Origin: an uncultured Shewanella sp. | GTDB taxonomy: Bacteria; Pseudomonadota; Gammaproteobacteria; Enterobacterales; Shewanellaceae | Length of the DNA stretch: 64,000 nucleotides | Assembly: GCA_947503555.1 (NCBI GenBank) | Contig: CANNEE010000005.1 | Location: 1-64,000 of the forward strand | Direction: 5' to 3' | In this document: piece by piece, positions 20,267 through 29,737 of the stretch | Layout: each line of letters begins with the position of its first letter | Position numbering within the stretch: position 1 is the first letter of the stretch | The notes under the pieces: generated by a model | What the model saw: only the letters and a program-made list of their open reading frames with translations | Told to the model about the DNA's origin: nothing | The model's database searches: none | Made by a program: the position numbers and the translations under genes

Positions 20267-21151
20267 ATGGCTTATTTATGGATAGCTTTTACCATTATGG
20301 CTGCTGCCATGCAGTCATGGCGCAATGCATTACAGGGACAGCTAGCTAAAGAGGTAAGTACCCTAGGGGCAACCCTAGCGCGTTTTTTGTGGGCTGCGCC
20401 GATAGCGGCGCTTTATTTGACGTTGCTTTATTACTGGCGAGATGCTGAGCTTCCTGAGTGGCAGGGAGAGTTTGTTGGCTATATTTTTGCTGCCGCTATT
20501 ATGCAGATCCTTGCTACTGCGCTAATGGTGAGGCTGTTTAAACAGCGAAATTTTGCCATAGGTGTCGGGCTTGCTAAAAGTGAAGCCTTGATGGCGGCGA
20601 TTTTAGGCACCATTTTCTTTGGCACTCAACTGAGTCTGCTCGGTTGGGGCGGCGTTGTTATCGGTGCTATTGCTGTGATCCTCATGTCTAGTCGAGGTAA
20701 GTTGACTGATATTTCCTTAGATACTCTGTTACTCGGTATTGCTTGTGGTAGCGCATTTGCACTGACATCTTTGTGGATCAGACAGGCGAGTATCAGCTCT
20801 GGCTTACTCTTTCCCCATAGTGCGGCTTGGGTACTGCTGTTAGTTATTAGTTTGCAGACCCTCATTTTGGTTGGTTTCTTAATATTTAAAGAGCCGAGCA
20901 GTTTATTAAGTTTATGGCGGCGTCCTAAGTTAGTGTTTATGACTAGCCTATTTAGCGCGTTAGGTTCTATTGGCTGGTTTAGCGCTATGTCCTTGCAGAC
21001 TGTGCCCTATGTGAAAACCTTAGGCCAAGTTGAGATCCTCTTTACCTTGCTCGTAGGGCGTTTTTATCTAAAGCAGAAAGTGAAGTTTAACGACCTCGCT
21101 GGCTTACTGCTTATCGGCATTGCCGCTGTGATGGTGATGTGGAGTGGATAA
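20267..21151 (+). CDS. DMT/EamA family transporter
   Basis: 294 residues from ATG 20267, with GGTGAG upstream; the 18-codon upstream extension lies in the kdsA terminator region. Ten hydrophobic segments fall into two EamA-like halves. The C-terminal half reads …ALGSIGWFSAMSLQTVPYVKTLGQVEILFTLLVGRFYLKQKV, typical of the drug/metabolite exporters. The substrate is unknown. Confidence 0.85.
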   Translation: MAYLWIAFTIMAAAMQSWRNALQGQLAKEVSTLGATLARFLWAAPIAALYLTLLYYWRDAELPEWQGEFVGYIFAAAIMQILATALMVRLFKQRNFAIGVGLAKSEALMAAILGTIFFGTQLSLLGWGGVVIGAIAVILMSSRGKLTDISLDTLLLGIACGSAFALTSLWIRQASISSGLLFPHSAAWVLLLVISLQTLILVGFLIFKEPSSLLSLWRRPKLVFMTSLFSALGSIGWFSAMSLQTVPYVKTLGQVEILFTLLVGRFYLKQKVKFNDLAGLLLIGIAAVMVMWSG

Positions 21152-21262
21152 TTTTTTGCTTGGTTGCCATATAAGTCATTTTGTTTTTTGCCCTTGAGTG
21201 GTACTCTTGCGCACCTAATTTTGTTTGGCTCTGAATATGGGGCTATCGAGTAAGAGAAGATA

Positions 21263-21586
21263 ATGACAAAGAAGTATGAGAGCCTAATAAGCCAAACAGA
21301 GACTAGCTGGAAAGCAGAGATTGTTCGCCGTGTATCGGCCCGTAAAACTAAGGTTTCAAAGTTCCAAGATGGTTTTGCAAGTGAATCAGAAGCTAAGGCT
21401 TGGGCAGAAACTGAGTTGGCTCAGTTTTTAGCTAACCAAGGCCAGCGAAATGAGCGTAAAGCAGTCAAACGTCAGCAAAGAGAGCTCGCTCTTGAGGCTA
21501 AAGCTCTAGCAGCATCACTAGCTAAAGAAGCCCAAGAAGGTGAAGAAGCCGCTTGGGATTATGACGACGATGAAGAGCTAGGTTAA
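21263..21586 (+). CDS. DUF3622 domain protein
   Basis: 107 residues, hydrophilic and Ala/Glu/Lys-rich. The first half (YESLISQTETSWKAEIVRRVSARKTKVSKFQDGFASESEAKAWAE) is the DUF3622 core found in Shewanella and Vibrio. A predicted coiled helix and an acidic tail (DYDDDEELG) follow. The function is unknown. It is monocistronic, with its own terminator. Confidence 0.8.
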   Translation: MTKKYESLISQTETSWKAEIVRRVSARKTKVSKFQDGFASESEAKAWAETELAQFLANQGQRNERKAVKRQQRELALEAKALAASLAKEAQEGEEAAWDYDDDEELG

Positions 21587-21602
21587 ACCTAATGCTTGAA
21601 AT

Positions 21603-21632
21603 AAAAAACGCACTCAATGGAGTGCGTTTTTT
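21603..21632. terminator. Bidirectional intrinsic terminator
   Basis: CGCACTC and GAGTGCG around AATG, A6 before and T6 after. It is shared by the DUF3622 gene and the convergent transporter pair. Confidence 0.9.
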
Positions 21633-21659
21633 GTTGTTAAGTTGATGAGAAATGAAGGA

Positions 21660-21773
21660 TTAACTATCTTGCTTTTGCTGTGCCTGTTTCATCGCGATAG
21701 AGATACAGTAAGCTGCACCGCCCCAAGTCACACCTAGTCCGAAAAGCATCATAATGATGGCGCTTGTACTCAT
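21660..21773 (-). CDS. MetS-type small subunit of an NSS transporter
   Basis: 37 residues: MSTSAIIMMLFGLGVTWGGA, then AYCISIAMKQ and a short polar Gln/Lys tail. One transmembrane helix. Its ATG overlaps the stop of the large transporter gene by four bases (ATGA), so the two are translationally coupled. Small MetS-like subunits accompany MetP-type sodium symporters; the assignment rests on size, the single helix and this coupling. Confidence 0.8.
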   Translation of the reverse strand: MSTSAIIMMLFGLGVTWGGAAYCISIAMKQAQQKQDS

Positions 21774-23254
21774 GATAATTGCTCCTTACCTTTACCTAAG
21801 GTGACAAGGTTAATAATAAAGGCGACACCTAACATGGTCGCGACTAGACACCAGCCAAGAATAAGCTGGTCAAACATAGGATAGCCGCCATAACCTTCAT
21901 TTATGGTAGTCATTAAGTTATTGACTAAAATGACAGCTAACATGATAGGGCTGACAAACCTTAGACAGATCTCGAACCACTTGCCAATCGAAACCTCTGA
22001 GTATTGATTCACATAGTCTCGAACATCGGCCACTTTAAATAGCCAGGCAATGATCACTAACTCAATCAGGCAACTAGTTAATAAGGCGATGTTATTAATA
22101 AAGTAGTCGATCAGATCGAGCAACAATAGGCCACCATTGGTCGCAAAGGCCATAGAGATAATAAAACCAAAACCACAAACTAAAGTGGCAGCTTTCTTAC
22201 GGGACCAGTTAAGTTTATCGATAATGGCTGAAATGACGGCTTCTACGATAGAGATATGGGAGCTTAAACCTGCAACGACTAAGGCGAGGAATAGCAGCGG
22301 TCCCATTATCTCGGGTAGGGGTAATAGGTTAATGGCGGCGGGCAGAGTGACAAAAGCTAGACCCACACCAGAGGAGACCACTTCGGTAAGAGGTTTAGCT
22401 TGCTCAGCAGCCATATAGCCAAGGATACCGAAAATCAGGATACCAGCAGTGATGGAGAAACCACAGTTGATCAGTACCGTCATAAAGGCATTATTACTAA
22501 TATCTGACTTTTCTGGTAGATAGCTTGAATAGGCGAGCATGATGGCAAAACCAACGCTCAGACTAAAGAAGATTTGACCATAGGCAGCTGACCAAACCTT
22601 GGCATCGAGTAGCTTGCTAAAGTCAGGTTCAAACAGGTAATTCAGACCATCGAGTGCGCCCGGTAGCACTATGATACGACCAATGATGACGATAACCATA
22701 ATAAACAGCAGTGGCATCATCACCTTGCTTGCACGCTCGATACCGCCTTTTACGCCAGTAAACACTGCCAGTGAGGTGATACACCAAGCAATGGCAATAG
22801 GTAGCACGATATGAGCTTGAAAATCACCTAGGTTAGTCGGGGAGTTTTCTCCAAGCTTTAGGTACTCATTGAAGAAAAAGGCGTTGGTGTCGGTGCCCCA
22901 GCTCTGGCTGAAGGAGAAGCCTAAATAGGAGAGTGCCCATGCAATCACGGCCACATAATAGACGGCGATGACAGAGGCGATAAAGACTTGAAACCATCCT
23001 AGCCATTCAAGTTTGCCGCCTAGGCGTGAAAATACCTTAGGTGCAGCGCCTCTGAGCTTGTGGCCTAGGCTAAATTCCATAATCATAAAAGGGATACCAG
23101 CGGATATCATGGCAAACAGATAAGGGATAAAGAAAGCTCCCCCTCCATTTTCATAGGCCATATAGGGGAAACGCCAGATGTTTCCTAGGCCGATTGCTGA
23201 GCCGACTGCCGCGAGAATAAATCCCACTCGGGAGTTCCATTGTTCTCGTTTCAT
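21770..23254 (-). CDS. Sodium-dependent transporter, NSS (SNF) family, MetP-type
   Basis: 494 residues from ATG 23254 (TTGGAG upstream; a TTG four codons earlier is less likely). The family signature WNSRVGFILAAVGSAIGLGNIWRFPYMAYENGGGAFFIPY is intact, with about 12 helices. NSS proteins import amino acids or related solutes with Na+. The coupled small subunit favours the MetP group (methionine/alanine), but the substrate is inference. Confidence 0.9.
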   Translation of the reverse strand: MKREQWNSRVGFILAAVGSAIGLGNIWRFPYMAYENGGGAFFIPYLFAMISAGIPFMIMEFSLGHKLRGAAPKVFSRLGGKLEWLGWFQVFIASVIAVYYVAVIAWALSYLGFSFSQSWGTDTNAFFFNEYLKLGENSPTNLGDFQAHIVLPIAIAWCITSLAVFTGVKGGIERASKVMMPLLFIMVIVIIGRIIVLPGALDGLNYLFEPDFSKLLDAKVWSAAYGQIFFSLSVGFAIMLAYSSYLPEKSDISNNAFMTVLINCGFSITAGILIFGILGYMAAEQAKPLTEVVSSGVGLAFVTLPAAINLLPLPEIMGPLLFLALVVAGLSSHISIVEAVISAIIDKLNWSRKKAATLVCGFGFIISMAFATNGGLLLLDLIDYFINNIALLTSCLIELVIIAWLFKVADVRDYVNQYSEVSIGKWFEICLRFVSPIMLAVILVNNLMTTINEGYGGYPMFDQLILGWCLVATMLGVAFIINLVTLGKGKEQLS

Positions 23255-23596
23255 GCTTGTCTCCAACCAATTTGTTATCGGTGCTAGTCACTAGGTGCCG
23301 CACCTTTGTTTTTGTTTGTTGTTATTGCCACTTTCAAAGATAAAAGCGTAATAAGAAGAGTGTTCTATGAAAGCGTGTTAACTATATTACTCATAAATTT
23401 AACATTTTCTCAAACTTTTAAGCTGTCAAATTAGCTAATAAATCATAAAGCGCGGTGAGGAGATTAAATTTGAAAGATGTTTAGTTAGGGAGCTTTATCA
23501 CTTGCTGGTGAAAATGCGGAGATATGAGAACTGTGGGTGTTATGAGTTTGGTAAGCCCTTTTAAAGGTTAAAAGGGCTCTGGTTTTATAAGTTCAC
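23255..23596. other. Intergenic region, no gene seen
   Basis: 342 bp between two minus-strand genes. AT-rich, presumably holding the transporter promoter and the 3' end of ndh. I see no ORF with an RBS, no long dyad and no recognisable operator. Confidence 0.4.
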
Positions 23597-24886
23597 TTAC
23601 CAAAGTTTGAGCTTTGGTCGTAACCAGCAATGGATGCCATTTAAAGCTATCAGCAAAGAGCCTTTGGTTAGTCCATGAAGGGCTAGCATATGGCGACGGT
23701 ATAAAGTGGTGTAAACAAAGCGAGCCGGGCAACCCTTGATAGCTAAGCCTCCACCTAGATAGGAGAACATATTACCTACAGTATGGAATTTAGATAAATT
23801 CACAAAGGCACCTAAATCCTTATAAAGGTAGTCTTTTAGTTGCGCTTTAGGATCCTTTAAAAGGCGCATAATATTGTCACCTGTCAGTAATGCCATTTGT
23901 CTAGCCGTTTGTCCTCTAGCAGGGGTAAAACTGCCATCGGGTTGAGGGCAAGCTGCACAGTCTCCAAAGGCAAATATGCGTTCATCACTCGTGGTTTGGC
24001 AGTTTGCTTTGACCATGAGTTTGTTCATTTTATCGACTTCAAGATCTAATGAGGATAAGACCTCTGGGGCTTTGACTCCAGCTGCCCATAGCATCATATC
24101 TGATTCAATAAACTGCCCATCTTTAGTATGCATTCCTTCTGCGGTTACCTCAGTAACGAGTGTATTTGTCATTACGTTAACACCAAGCTGCCTTAACTGC
24201 TCATCTACTGCTTCATACAAGCAGGCTTTCTTTAATGCAGGCATAACATGGTCTGCGGCTTCCACTAAATTAATTTTCAGTAAGTTATCATCTATGTTAT
24301 AGCCATAACCTTCTAAAAGATCTGCAACATGGTGCATTTCTGCCGCTATCTCAGTGCCAGTTGCGCCTGCACCAACAATGGTGATTTTAAAACTTCCGAG
24401 CTCAGGCTGCTTTGCATGCTGAAGAAAACGATTTAGTATTTTTTCGCGCAGATTCATTGCTTGTTCTGTTAAATCAAGAAATTCACAATAGTCACGTACG
24501 CCTGGAATACCGAAGTCATTGGTAACTGCTCCTATGCCTATAACTAAATAGTCATAGCTCAGCTGGCGTTGAGGTAAAATTTCATTGTTATTACGATCTG
24601 TTAGTGGCGCTAAGGTTATGGTGCGCTGTGTACGATCGATTCCTACTAGGGCGCCTTGTTCAAATTTATAGCCGTTTTTAGAACCATGAACTCTGTAATC
24701 GACAGCATTTAGTCCTTCATCTAAACTTCCAACGGCCAGTTCATGCAGTAAAGGTTTCCAAATATGATGGCTGGAAAGATCCACAAGAGTAATATTTGCT
24801 TTACCTGACTTCCCTAGCTTATTCCCGATTTTTCCTAGTAGTTCCATGCCTCCTGCGCCGCCACCGATTACAACAATATTTGTCAC
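23597..24886 (-). CDS. ndh: Type II NADH dehydrogenase (NDH-2)
   Basis: 429 residues. FAD-binding GGGAGGMELLGKIG at the N-terminus, NAD-binding ITIVGAGATGTEIAAEM mid-protein, and FAFGDCAACPQPDG near the quinone site. It oxidises NADH with quinone reduction without pumping ions, giving a non-coupled alternative to Na+-NQR encoded at 41-47 kb. Monocistronic. Confidence 0.93.
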   Translation of the reverse strand: MTNIVVIGGGAGGMELLGKIGNKLGKSGKANITLVDLSSHHIWKPLLHELAVGSLDEGLNAVDYRVHGSKNGYKFEQGALVGIDRTQRTITLAPLTDRNNNEILPQRQLSYDYLVIGIGAVTNDFGIPGVRDYCEFLDLTEQAMNLREKILNRFLQHAKQPELGSFKITIVGAGATGTEIAAEMHHVADLLEGYGYNIDDNLLKINLVEAADHVMPALKKACLYEAVDEQLRQLGVNVMTNTLVTEVTAEGMHTKDGQFIESDMMLWAAGVKAPEVLSSLDLEVDKMNKLMVKANCQTTSDERIFAFGDCAACPQPDGSFTPARGQTARQMALLTGDNIMRLLKDPKAQLKDYLYKDLGAFVNLSKFHTVGNMFSYLGGGLAIKGCPARFVYTTLYRRHMLALHGLTKGSLLIALNGIHCWLRPKLKLW

Positions 24887-25010
24887 CTGATTACTCCTAA
24901 TTACTTCCTATAGCCTGATTTACTCATGAGCCATTGCTTAAATGGCTTTAAGTTTGTGGGGATTATTGTTCAGTTAAGAAATTATGATAATTGCCCTAAA
25001 TATAAAATTA

Positions 25011-25136
25011 CTTTTACAGGTGAGTAATAATTCATGGGCGAAAATGCTGAACTATCGAAGGAGGCTTGTTAACTAAAGGGTGAAGCCGCAAGTTTAGGTA
25101 AAGCACTTGGACTTTATTATTACTCATGTGTAAAAG
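25011..25136. repeat. 126-bp element with about 21-bp inverted ends upstream of gshA
   Basis: CTTTTACAGGTGAGTAATAA on the left is mirrored by TTATTACTCATGTGTAAAAG on the right, with two mismatches. The interior holds GGCTT…AAGCC and CTTG…CAAG pairings, so the whole could fold as one branched stem. It lies in the 381-bp space (24887-25267) between divergent ndh and gshA. It could be a MITE or a structured RNA. Nothing else is evident in that space. Confidence 0.55.
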
Positions 25137-25267
25137 CTTTTTACTTGTAAAGGCAATTATCAATAGATAAGCGAAAGGTAAAATAGCCTGTGTATATTTT
25201 TATAAAGTAGCAGCTAGGAGATGATATTTATTCTTAACTTGCTATTAGGTTACTAAGGATTTTCACT

Positions 25268-26812
25268 TTGTCTCGCCAGTTGTATCAGCTAGTTCAAATG
25301 CTCAAGTCATCAAGTCAGTTGTCTGAAATTGCAAAGTTTAAGCGTGGGATTGAAAAGGAAGGGTTACGTGTAACACCCAAGGGGACAATTGCTCAAACCA
25401 AGCATCCAGAAGTTTTAGGCGCTGCGCTTACACACCCTAATATTACAATTGACTTTGCTGAGGCGCAGTTAGAACTGATTACTGATGCAACTACTAGTGT
25501 TGATGCAAGTTTGGATAAGCTTGAGTTACTTCATGCTCACGTGTTTTCTCATCTTGATGGTGAGCTGATTTGGCCTGGAAGTATGCCGTGTCATTTTAAC
25601 CATGCTGATGAGATTAAGATTGCCCACTTTGGCAGTTCATTCGAGGGCCAAACTAAACATATTTACCGATTAGGTTTGGCGAATAGATATGGGCGTACCA
25701 TGCAATCTATATCTGGTATTCATTTTAACTTTTCTGTGCCTGAAGCATTTTGGCAAACGTTCTCTCACTGCTGGCAAACACAACAGGAGAAGCAAGCATA
25801 TATATCTTCTCAATATTTCGCTTTGATGAGGAATTTTAATCGGCATTCCTGGTTATTGTGTTATCTATTCGGTGCGTCTCCTGGAGCCGATGTCAGCTTT
25901 GTCGATTCTGACCGTCACTCCTTAAGTTATATAGGAAAGGATACTTTAGGGTTACCCTACGCGACTTCTCTAAGAATGAGTGACCTAGGTTATCAGAGCC
26001 AAGCTCAGTCCAAGCTCAATATCCGCTTTGACAGTCTTAGCACTTATCTTAACGATCTCAACAAGGGCCTTGCACTTCACTACTCAGATTACGAAGAAAT
26101 TGATGGAACCGCACAATTGGGGCAACAGCAACTTAATTGTAATCTGTTACAGATTGAAAACGAGTTCTATAGTCAGATCCGTCCTAAGCAAATACCGAGT
26201 TTCGGTGAGAGTGCAAATCAAGCATTAAGAAGCCGTGGTGTTGAATATGTGGAAGTTCGTATTTTAGATATTAACCCTTTCTTACCGCTTGGGCTGAATG
26301 AGGAGCAAATAAGATTTCTAGATATGTTTTTGCTCTATTGCCTTTTAAGCGAAAGTCCTTGTATTGGGTCAAAAGAGCAAAATGAAATTGATGGCAACCT
26401 TTCTCGGGTGATTGCAGCAGGGAGAGACCCTGAAGCCGTGTTGTGTCAAAACGGAAAATGTATATCTCTACAAGAACAGGCAAATTATCTACTCGACCAA
26501 ATGCAGCTTCTAGCTGAGTTACTAGATAGTGCTCAGCAGGGTAAGGCAAAAGCTTACCTTTACGCACTTGAGGAGCAAAAAAACAAGGTTGAAAATGCGG
26601 AATTAACCCCTTCAGGTATGTTAAGTGCGTCAATCGGCCATGATATGAGCTTGAGCGACTTGATGCTTTCCTTGGCTCAAAAACATGGGGAGTCTTATCA
26701 GAGTCGTCGAATAAATGAAGGTGAGAATCAGCAATTATTTCGACTAGCGTTAACCTCCCTTGCTTCAGAGAAGGAGTTAGCCGATAAGCAAGCTTCGCTT
26801 ACTGAATCTTAA
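25268..26812 (+). CDS. gshA: Glutamate-cysteine ligase
   Basis: 514 residues, E. coli type. KFKRGIEKEGLRVTPKG, DFAEAQLELITDATTS, GISGIHFNFSVP-like SISGIHFNFSVP, and VEYVEVRILDINPF are conserved. It makes gamma-glutamylcysteine, the first step to glutathione. The start is TTG, with AAGGA eight bases upstream. An inverted-repeat element lies 132 bp upstream. Confidence 0.95.
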   Translation: MSRQLYQLVQMLKSSSQLSEIAKFKRGIEKEGLRVTPKGTIAQTKHPEVLGAALTHPNITIDFAEAQLELITDATTSVDASLDKLELLHAHVFSHLDGELIWPGSMPCHFNHADEIKIAHFGSSFEGQTKHIYRLGLANRYGRTMQSISGIHFNFSVPEAFWQTFSHCWQTQQEKQAYISSQYFALMRNFNRHSWLLCYLFGASPGADVSFVDSDRHSLSYIGKDTLGLPYATSLRMSDLGYQSQAQSKLNIRFDSLSTYLNDLNKGLALHYSDYEEIDGTAQLGQQQLNCNLLQIENEFYSQIRPKQIPSFGESANQALRSRGVEYVEVRILDINPFLPLGLNEEQIRFLDMFLLYCLLSESPCIGSKEQNEIDGNLSRVIAAGRDPEAVLCQNGKCISLQEQANYLLDQMQLLAELLDSAQQGKAKAYLYALEEQKNKVENAELTPSGMLSASIGHDMSLSDLMLSLAQKHGESYQSRRINEGENQQLFRLALTSLASEKELADKQASLTES

Positions 26813-26952
26813 TAGCCCCTAAGCTCACACATTATTACCTTATAGTAACAGTGTTTTATCTGGTAGGGTGATTATCTTTCTATTTGTCTTAAATATAATG
26901 ATGATTCTTGGTTACTTAATGGTTGTAGTCATTAGTCAGAGTTAAGGAGAAG

Positions 26953-27405
26953 ATGGTGGAAAAAATTGATCAAGAATCAGTGATTAATAGTATGGGGCAC
27001 ATAATACATTATGCTGTTAGGGCCCTGGCGGTATTAATGACATTAGTGATTCTGTGGGGAGTGATTGATGTAGGCAGGATTTTGTTCTTGCAAATTATTA
27101 CTCCACCCTACGGCCTGATGGATATGCAGGATATTTTGAGTGTATTTAGCTCATTTCTTGCGGTATTGATCGCTATTGAGATTTTTCAAAACATAACGAT
27201 TTATTTAAAGGAAGAAATCATTCATGTAAAAGTGGTTATCGCCACTGCACTCATGGCCATTTCTCGAAAGATTATAGTATTAGATTTTAAAGAGACGGAA
27301 GCGACATATATTTGGGCCTCGGCATTTGTGATTATCGCCCTTGGAGTGACCTATTGGCTGGTGTCGAGTAAAGCTCACGCTAGAGCAAAATCAAAGATAG
27401 CTTAA
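26953..27405 (+). CDS. PsiE-family phosphate-starvation-inducible membrane protein
   Basis: 150 residues, four hydrophobic helices. The PsiE-family core is visible: LMDMQDILSVFSSFLAVLIAIEIFQNI and EEIIHVKVVIATALMAISRKIIVLD. The function is unknown. RBS AAGGAGA precedes the ATG. The gene follows gshA by 140 bp and precedes a DksA-like gene by 34 bp. Confidence 0.82.
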   Translation: MVEKIDQESVINSMGHIIHYAVRALAVLMTLVILWGVIDVGRILFLQIITPPYGLMDMQDILSVFSSFLAVLIAIEIFQNITIYLKEEIIHVKVVIATALMAISRKIIVLDFKETEATYIWASAFVIIALGVTYWLVSSKAHARAKSKIA

Positions 27406-27439
27406 GAATGTACATAGTCCATAGAAAAAAGAGGGCAAG

Positions 27440-27706
27440 ATGGCAAGTGGCTGGGCGAAAGATGGCGCGATTCAATCACAAATTGATGACAGCATCTTTG
27501 ATGCTGTTGCAAAGGTGAGAGAGGGTTTATCCCTAGAAGAAAGCGCTTTATTTTGTGAGGAGTGTGAAGAACTTATTCCTGAAAGTCGTAGAAATGCCCT
27601 TAAAGGCATTAAGCTTTGTATTGCTTGTCAGCGTCGTAGAGAAGAAATGGCACAGAGCCTTAATACCTTTAATCGCCGAGCCAGTAAAAATAGTTTACTT
27701 CGTTAG
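27440..27706 (+). CDS. DksA/TraR-type C4 zinc finger protein (YbiI-like)
   Basis: 88 residues. The zinc ligands are C39, C42, C60 and C63 (CEEC…CIAC) in the context CEECEELIPESRRNALKGIKLC. A short helical N-terminus (MASGWAKDGAIQSQIDDS) matches YbiI. Unlike DksA it lacks the long coiled coil, so its action on RNA polymerase is uncertain. Its stop abuts the stop of the convergent panE gene. Confidence 0.87.
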   Translation: MASGWAKDGAIQSQIDDSIFDAVAKVREGLSLEESALFCEECEELIPESRRNALKGIKLCIACQRRREEMAQSLNTFNRRASKNSLLR

Positions 27707-28621
27707 TCATAGTGCTATGACTTCATTCATTAATGCTTCGTTTTCTGGCACCTTTATATTGTGAACTTTCGCCCTTTGGCATACATAGCCATTAATCGCT
27801 AAAATCTCCGTTTGGCGTCCATGTTTAACATCTTGGTGCATAGAAGAGAAGTTCTCTGCAGTCAGTGAGATGACTTGGTAAACACGCTCTATCAATGCCT
27901 GTCTATCTAAATGCACTCCTTCCGCTTGAGCAACTTGCACTAGTTCTGACACGACTTGAGCTATTTGGGTGTGATACTGGTCAGATGCCAACTGACCATT
28001 CTTACATTGATGAATCGCGGTCAGCGGATTGATGGCTGTATTGATGGCGAGTTTCTGCCACAGAGCTTGAATGATGTCATCGAGCCATTTGCTGTTGGGT
28101 ATAGCTTGCAGTATTTGCTGCTTGTGTTGTTCATTAAGCTTAGGGCCGCAGAAATGCCCGAACTGAGTGAGCCCGTTACCCGTTTGCTTAATAGCATGTG
28201 CATTAAGCTTCAATGCTGCTTGGGATGTGGTGCCTAGGCTTAAACCAATCTGTGTTTTTTCCTTTTGTTTGAGCAGTTCTGCGAGCGCTAGATGTGGCCC
28301 CATGCCATTGTGGAGTAGTAGAATGTTGCATTGGGAATTTAAGCTATTCAAAAGAGGCGTCAGGGCTGGTATCACCTGATAGGCTTTGACGCAAACTATG
28401 AGTAGCTCAACCTTATCTAAGCTAAGCTGCTGAGCGCTAGATACCTGATGCCAATCGACGACATATTCGATAGCGTCAGCTTGATTCAGTGGGGTAAAGC
28501 TAAGCTGTTTATTTGCATTCGCTGAGCGGGCGAGCATGCTTACCTTTAGATTGGCATCTACAAGTTGTCTATGAATAAGCTGGCCTATGGCGCCAGCACC
28601 AAGAATGGCAATTGGATTCAT
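27707..28621 (-). CDS. panE: 2-dehydropantoate 2-reductase
   Basis: 304 residues. N-terminal NADPH-binding AILGAGAIGQLIHRQL, catalytic Lys region WQKLAINTAINPLTAIHQCKNG, and SSMHQDVKHGRQTEILAINGYV. It reduces ketopantoate to pantoate for CoA synthesis. The start overlaps the VanZ-like stop by four bases. Confidence 0.92.
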   Translation of the reverse strand: MNPIAILGAGAIGQLIHRQLVDANLKVSMLARSANANKQLSFTPLNQADAIEYVVDWHQVSSAQQLSLDKVELLIVCVKAYQVIPALTPLLNSLNSQCNILLLHNGMGPHLALAELLKQKEKTQIGLSLGTTSQAALKLNAHAIKQTGNGLTQFGHFCGPKLNEQHKQQILQAIPNSKWLDDIIQALWQKLAINTAINPLTAIHQCKNGQLASDQYHTQIAQVVSELVQVAQAEGVHLDRQALIERVYQVISLTAENFSSMHQDVKHGRQTEILAINGYVCQRAKVHNIKVPENEALMNEVIAL

Positions 28622-29013
28622 TTATCGATTTCTGTGCTGTATTGAGTTGAAGGAGTGTTACTCCTTGATTTTATCTGACGATATTTTCGGTATAGCCAAA
28701 GCAAGCCATAGAACAAACCAACCCCTAACATATCGGCGACAAAGTCAGCAGTAGATGCGCTGCGATAGGGGAGAGTGGACTGGATGAGCTCTATCAGCAG
28801 TGCATAAGCACCTAGAGATACAGCCACTAAATACCATTTAGGTCTAAAAGCCAAAAAGCTGAGCAGGGTTAAGCCGAAAAAGCTCACCAAATGTCCTACC
28901 TTATCAAGGTGAGGTATGCCTTGAGGGTAGCTAGGGCGAGAGAAAACTAAATAGCTAATGATGAGAATGGCAAACACCAATGCTAAACGTGCGATGTTTT
29001 GTATATTAATCAA
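28618..29013 (-). CDS. VanZ-like family membrane protein
   Basis: 131 residues, four helices. IPHLDKVGHLVSFFGLTLLSFLAF and LIELIQSTLPYRSASTADFVADMLGVGLFYGL are typical VanZ/YfcA-like motifs. The biological role in Gram-negatives is unclear. It overlaps panE by ATGA and so is co-translated with it. Confidence 0.85.
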   Translation of the reverse strand: MINIQNIARLALVFAILIISYLVFSRPSYPQGIPHLDKVGHLVSFFGLTLLSFLAFRPKWYLVAVSLGAYALLIELIQSTLPYRSASTADFVADMLGVGLFYGLLWLYRKYRQIKSRSNTPSTQYSTEIDK

Positions 29014-29190
29014 ACTGGGCTGCTTTAAAGTATTTTTGTCATCATAAGTAAATCATCAGTCAAAGTCATTAGCGATTTATGTGTCCTTAAGTAAAGGTTC
29101 AGTTAGGCCTTTGGATTTGTGATATTCACGATTGCAATGGTTTTGCCGTGGCAAGTACACTAGAGCAGATTATTGTACTAGGAGTGTGAA

Positions 29191-29676
29191 ATGCCATCTT
29201 TTGATATTGTATCTGAAGTCAACGAAGTCGAATTGAGAAACGCAGTTGATAACGCTAGACGTGAGCTATCTAGTCGTTTTGACTTTAGAGGCGTCGATGC
29301 CAGCATTGAATATAAAGACTTCCAAGTGACGCTTACCGCTGAAGATGACTTTCAATGTAAACAGCTTGTCGATATTTTGCGTATGCAGATGAGTAAGCGC
29401 AATGTTGATCCTGCTGCGATGGAAGTGGATGAGAAAGCGGTGCACAGTGGTAAAACCTTCTCAATTAAAGCAAAGTTTAAAGAAGGTATTGAATTCCTAG
29501 TTGCAAAGAAACTGGTTAAGAAAATCAAAGATAGCAAGATTAAGGTGCAAGCAGCGATTCAAGGCGACTCTGTGCGTATTACAGGTAAGAAGCGTGACGA
29601 TTTGCAGGCTGTGATGGCATTAGTACGTGAAGCTGACTTAGGACAGCCGTTTCAGTTTAATAACTTTAGAGATTAA
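29191..29676 (+). CDS. yajQ: YajQ family nucleotide-binding protein
   Basis: 161 residues, the exact family length. [29 protein letters not shown] and [23 protein letters not shown] are conserved. YajQ homologues bind cyclic-di-GMP in Xanthomonas; binding here is inferred from family. Monocistronic with its own terminator. Confidence 0.95.
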   Translation: MPSFDIVSEVNEVELRNAVDNARRELSSRFDFRGVDASIEYKDFQVTLTAEDDFQCKQLVDILRMQMSKRNVDPAAMEVDEKAVHSGKTFSIKAKFKEGIEFLVAKKLVKKIKDSKIKVQAAIQGDSVRITGKKRDDLQAVMALVREADLGQPFQFNNFRD

Positions 29677-29696
29677 TTCTGAATTAAGTTATTAAT

Positions 29697-29726
29697 AAAA
29701 AGTGAAGCCGATGGCTTCACTTTTTT
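29697..29726. terminator. Bidirectional intrinsic terminator
   Basis: AAAGTGAAGCC and GGCTTCACTTT around GAT, with A-run and T-run. It is shared by yajQ and the convergent ampG. Confidence 0.9.
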
Positions 29727-29737
29727 ATGTGTATGTC

